6,937 nt of DNA, from positions 1-6,937 of the forward strand of contig DIWB01000023.1 in the NCBI GenBank assembly GCA_002428385.1, in the 5' to 3' direction. Made by a program: the position numbers and the translations under genes. Positions 5,154-6,937 of this stretch are shown here, one piece after another (the first letter of the stretch is position 1; the number at the start of each line of letters is the position of its first letter). Source of the stretch: Bacteroidales bacterium UBA6117 (GTDB lineage Bacteria > Bacteroidota > Bacteroidia > Bacteroidales > VadinHA17). The notes under the pieces are model-generated. The model was not told the origin of the DNA and searched no databases. It saw only the letters and a program-made list of their open reading frames with translations.

Positions 5154-6164
5154 ATGCCGGCATCGTTTGATGAGATAATGTCCGATCTCCGGAAAAGAAT
5201 ATTCAAGCCTGTTTATTTTCTTGCAGGCGATGAACCATATTATATTGATATCATCACAGATTTCATTGCTGAGAAAGTCCTTAATGACGAAGAAAGAGCC
5301 TTCAACCAGATCGTTTTTTACGGCGAAGAAACCAATATTGGTACGGTTATCGAGACCTCCAGAAGGTTTCCCATGATGGCCACCCACCAGGTTGTAATTG
5401 TAAAGGAAGCGCAATCGCTAAAGAAGATTGAGGAAATTGCCCTTTACCTCGAAAAGCCACTTTTATCTACTATTCTGGTTTTCAATTACAAATACAAGAC
5501 ACTCGACAAAAGGACGAAACTCTGCAAGGCACTTGAAACGCAGGGCTCCTATTTCGAGTCGGTCAGGCTGCGCGACTATCAGGTCCAGCCATGGATTGAA
5601 AGATACCTCATGACAAAGGGCATTAAGATAAATCCCGATGCGGCTGCCATGCTTAGGGAGTATCTTGGCACCGACCTGCACAAGATTGTAAATGAGCTTG
5701 ATAAGTTACTGATAACACTCCCTTCAGGCAAGCCTGTCATCACCTCCTCTCTTATAGAAAAGAATATTGGCATAAGCAAGGAGTACAACAACTTCGAGTT
5801 GCAGAAGGCTATAGGGGAAAAGAACATCCTTAAGGCAAACATGATAATCAGGTACTTCAGCGATAACCCAAATGACAATCCGATAATTCTGACCATTGCC
5901 TCGCTCTTTGGTTTCTTCACGAAGATCCTTACATACCATTACCTCACCGACAAATCGAGTAACAATGCAGCGGCAGCCCTTAAGATCCATCCATTTTTCG
6001 TAAAGGACTATCAGATGGCAGCGTCGAAATACAGTATTGGGAAAACTATCCGGATAATAAATTTTCTGAGGACTTACGACCTGAAGTCAAAAGGGTTTGG
6101 GGATGCCGGGACAGACCCCGGTGATCTTCTCAAGGAGCTTGTCTATAAAATACTGCACTTATAG
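5154..6164 (+). CDS. holA: DNA polymerase III subunit delta (clamp loader)
   Basis: Delta is the clamp-loader subunit that opens the sliding-clamp ring so it can be placed on primed DNA at the replication fork. The protein has 336 residues, the usual length. The N-terminal AAA+-like domain begins with PVYFLAGDEPYYID (19-32), the degenerate nucleotide-site region of HolA proteins, which do not bind ATP. An RRFPMMATHQVVIVKEAQ segment follows at about residue 70. The middle carries the helical lid region (LGTDLHKIVNELDKL, around 165-180), and a helical C-terminal domain ends with LLKELVYKILHL. The start lies 2 nt after the amn stop, so the genes form one transcription unit and are probably coupled. 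A downstream terminator is not obvious; the gene meets convergent yqgE after 35 bp. Since holA is essential in studied bacteria, the amn promoter probably drives an essential gene. Confidence 0.92.
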   Translation: MPASFDEIMSDLRKRIFKPVYFLAGDEPYYIDIITDFIAEKVLNDEERAFNQIVFYGEETNIGTVIETSRRFPMMATHQVVIVKEAQSLKKIEEIALYLEKPLLSTILVFNYKYKTLDKRTKLCKALETQGSYFESVRLRDYQVQPWIERYLMTKGIKINPDAAAMLREYLGTDLHKIVNELDKLLITLPSGKPVITSSLIEKNIGISKEYNNFELQKAIGEKNILKANMIIRYFSDNPNDNPIILTIASLFGFFTKILTYHYLTDKSSNNAAAALKIHPFFVKDYQMAASKYSIGKTIRIINFLRTYDLKSKGFGDAGTDPGDLLKELVYKILHL

Positions 6165-6199
6165 AATGACTTTGGAATAATCCGGAAGGAGAATGAATT

Positions 6200-6790
6200 T
6201 CAGTTCATATCGGGCGACTCCGGAAAATCGGCCCAGACCCTGTATTTATTCTTAAGCGATCGCAGAACTCTTTTCCAGCTGTCGGATTCCCGGCTCTGCA
6301 TTATTGCCTCGGGGTTCACTTTAGCGCTCACCCACGAGTTTTCCTTAAGTTCCTTTTCAAGCTGGCCTGCCGACCAGCCGGAGTAACCGAGGAAGAATCT
6401 GATCTGACCCGGCTTAACCGATCCGGTCCTGATCAGGTTACGAATGCTGTCGATATCTCCTCCCCAGTAAATATTGCCTTCCACCTTTATGCTGCCTGGA
6501 ACGATATGGCCGAGATCGTGAAGGTAATGAAGGGTGTCGGGTGATACCGGACCGCCCATATTCAGGTTTTCTTCCCAGCCGTCAAAACCGGTGACTGCAT
6601 CGCATAACCTTATTTGAAGCTTCTTGTTCAGAATGAAGCCGACCGATCCTTTTGGGTTGTGATCGGTAAGGTACACGATGCTGCGATTGAAGAAAGTATC
6701 GGGAAGAAAGGGTTCGGATATTAACACCTTTCCCTTCTCCGGTACCTTGTCTTCAGGTAAGATCGCAAAAAGATCAATTTTCGGTTCCAT
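6200..6790 (-). CDS. YqgE/AlgH family protein (DUF179)
   Basis: This is a soluble cytoplasmic protein of 196 residues in the widely conserved UPF0301/DUF179 family. Its molecular role is not established; AlgH was linked genetically to alginate regulation in Pseudomonas. Conserved blocks are visible: GKVLISEPFLPDTFFNRSIV at 20-39, GSVGFILNK at 48-56, GGPV at 79-82, and FFLGYSGWSAGQLE at 132-145. Length is normal for the family. There is no signal peptide or membrane segment. The ATG at 6790 gives about 19 residues before the first conserved block, which suits the family. The upstream gap is AT-rich and holds no exact TAnnTTTG on the minus strand; TAACTTTA at about 6796-6803 is one mismatch away. 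It converges on holA with 35 bp between stops. Confidence 0.92.
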   Translation of the reverse strand: MEPKIDLFAILPEDKVPEKGKVLISEPFLPDTFFNRSIVYLTDHNPKGSVGFILNKKLQIRLCDAVTGFDGWEENLNMGGPVSPDTLHYLHDLGHIVPGSIKVEGNIYWGGDIDSIRNLIRTGSVKPGQIRFFLGYSGWSAGQLEKELKENSWVSAKVNPEAIMQSRESDSWKRVLRSLKNKYRVWADFPESPDMN

Positions 6791-6937
6791 AGTGTAAAGT
6801 TACCAAACACAAATTAAACATCAATAATAATTTACAATAAAAATCATGCCAAATGTGATGTAACAATAATGAGTGTCAGGAAAGTCCCGGCGCCATTGTG
6901 GGGGAAGCCCTAACCGTCAGCTTCAGTTACAGTCCGC
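6791..6937. other. Intergenic DNA at the right edge, unassigned
   Basis: The left half (6791-6870) is very AT-rich and presumably contains the yqgE promoter. From about 6871 the sequence turns GC-rich and contains AGGAAAGTCC and a GGGGGAAGCCC segment. No open frame of useful length crosses it. It may be the edge of a neighbouring gene or RNA truncated by the window. I cannot assign it. Confidence 0.3.

Noticed and set aside
6860..6871. TGTAACAATA at the right edge, resembling the candidate Pho box upstream of pit
   Set aside because: Only a single GTAACA copy is present with no second copy 11 bp away, so it lacks the defining direct repeat.

Overview
The window looks like chromosomal DNA of a member of the Bacteroidota, probably a Bacteroidales or Marinilabiliales relative. 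Three things point there: the divergent neighbourhood of an HsdR-N-type nuclease gene, a short AMP nucleosidase and holA, which I recall as characteristic of Bacteroidota; starts without Shine-Dalgarno sequences; and several perfect matches to the Bacteroidota -7 promoter element TAnnTTTG. This placement rests on family recognition, not on a database search.

Layout, left to right. Positions 1-195 are non-coding: three short GC-rich hairpins of a REP-like repeat, then an intrinsic terminator serving the minus-strand gene to its right. A minus-strand PiT phosphate transporter follows (196-1182). Its 214-bp upstream gap carries an 11-bp-period direct repeat (TGTTAC-N5-TGTTAC) shaped like a Pho box. 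Next comes a minus-strand selenium operon (1397-3054) in which yedF, a TusA-DsrE fusion, overlaps selD by 4 nt. A TAATTTTG -7 element and a perfect 12-bp palindrome lie just upstream of yedF.

A 382-bp stretch (3055-3436) has no conventional gene. Its left half holds small hairpins. Its right half is a 63-codon coding-like frame that continues, in phase, beyond the TAG stop of a MutT-type Nudix gene. The Nudix gene (3437-3847, minus) overlaps by 8 nt the end of a stand-alone PD-(D/E)XK protein of the HsdR-N type (3840-4346, minus). That protein has no upstream ATG and probably starts at TTG.

A very compact divergent control region separates this pair from a plus-strand operon: AMP nucleosidase (4381-5151), then holA, the DNA polymerase III delta subunit (5154-6164), 2 nt later. 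A minus-strand yqgE/algH gene (6200-6790) converges on holA, and 147 bp of unassigned DNA close the window.

Functionally there are four themes: phosphate uptake; selenophosphate synthesis with a sulfur/selenium carrier protein; nucleotide-pool and replisome functions (Nudix, AMP nucleosidase, clamp-loader delta) around an uncharacterised nuclease-fold protein; and a conserved protein of unclear role, YqgE. I see no mobile element, CRISPR array, tRNA or rRNA. The most unusual items are the open frame after the Nudix stop, the overlapping divergent promoters and repeated TTGAG half-sites at 4322-4356, and the candidate Pho box.
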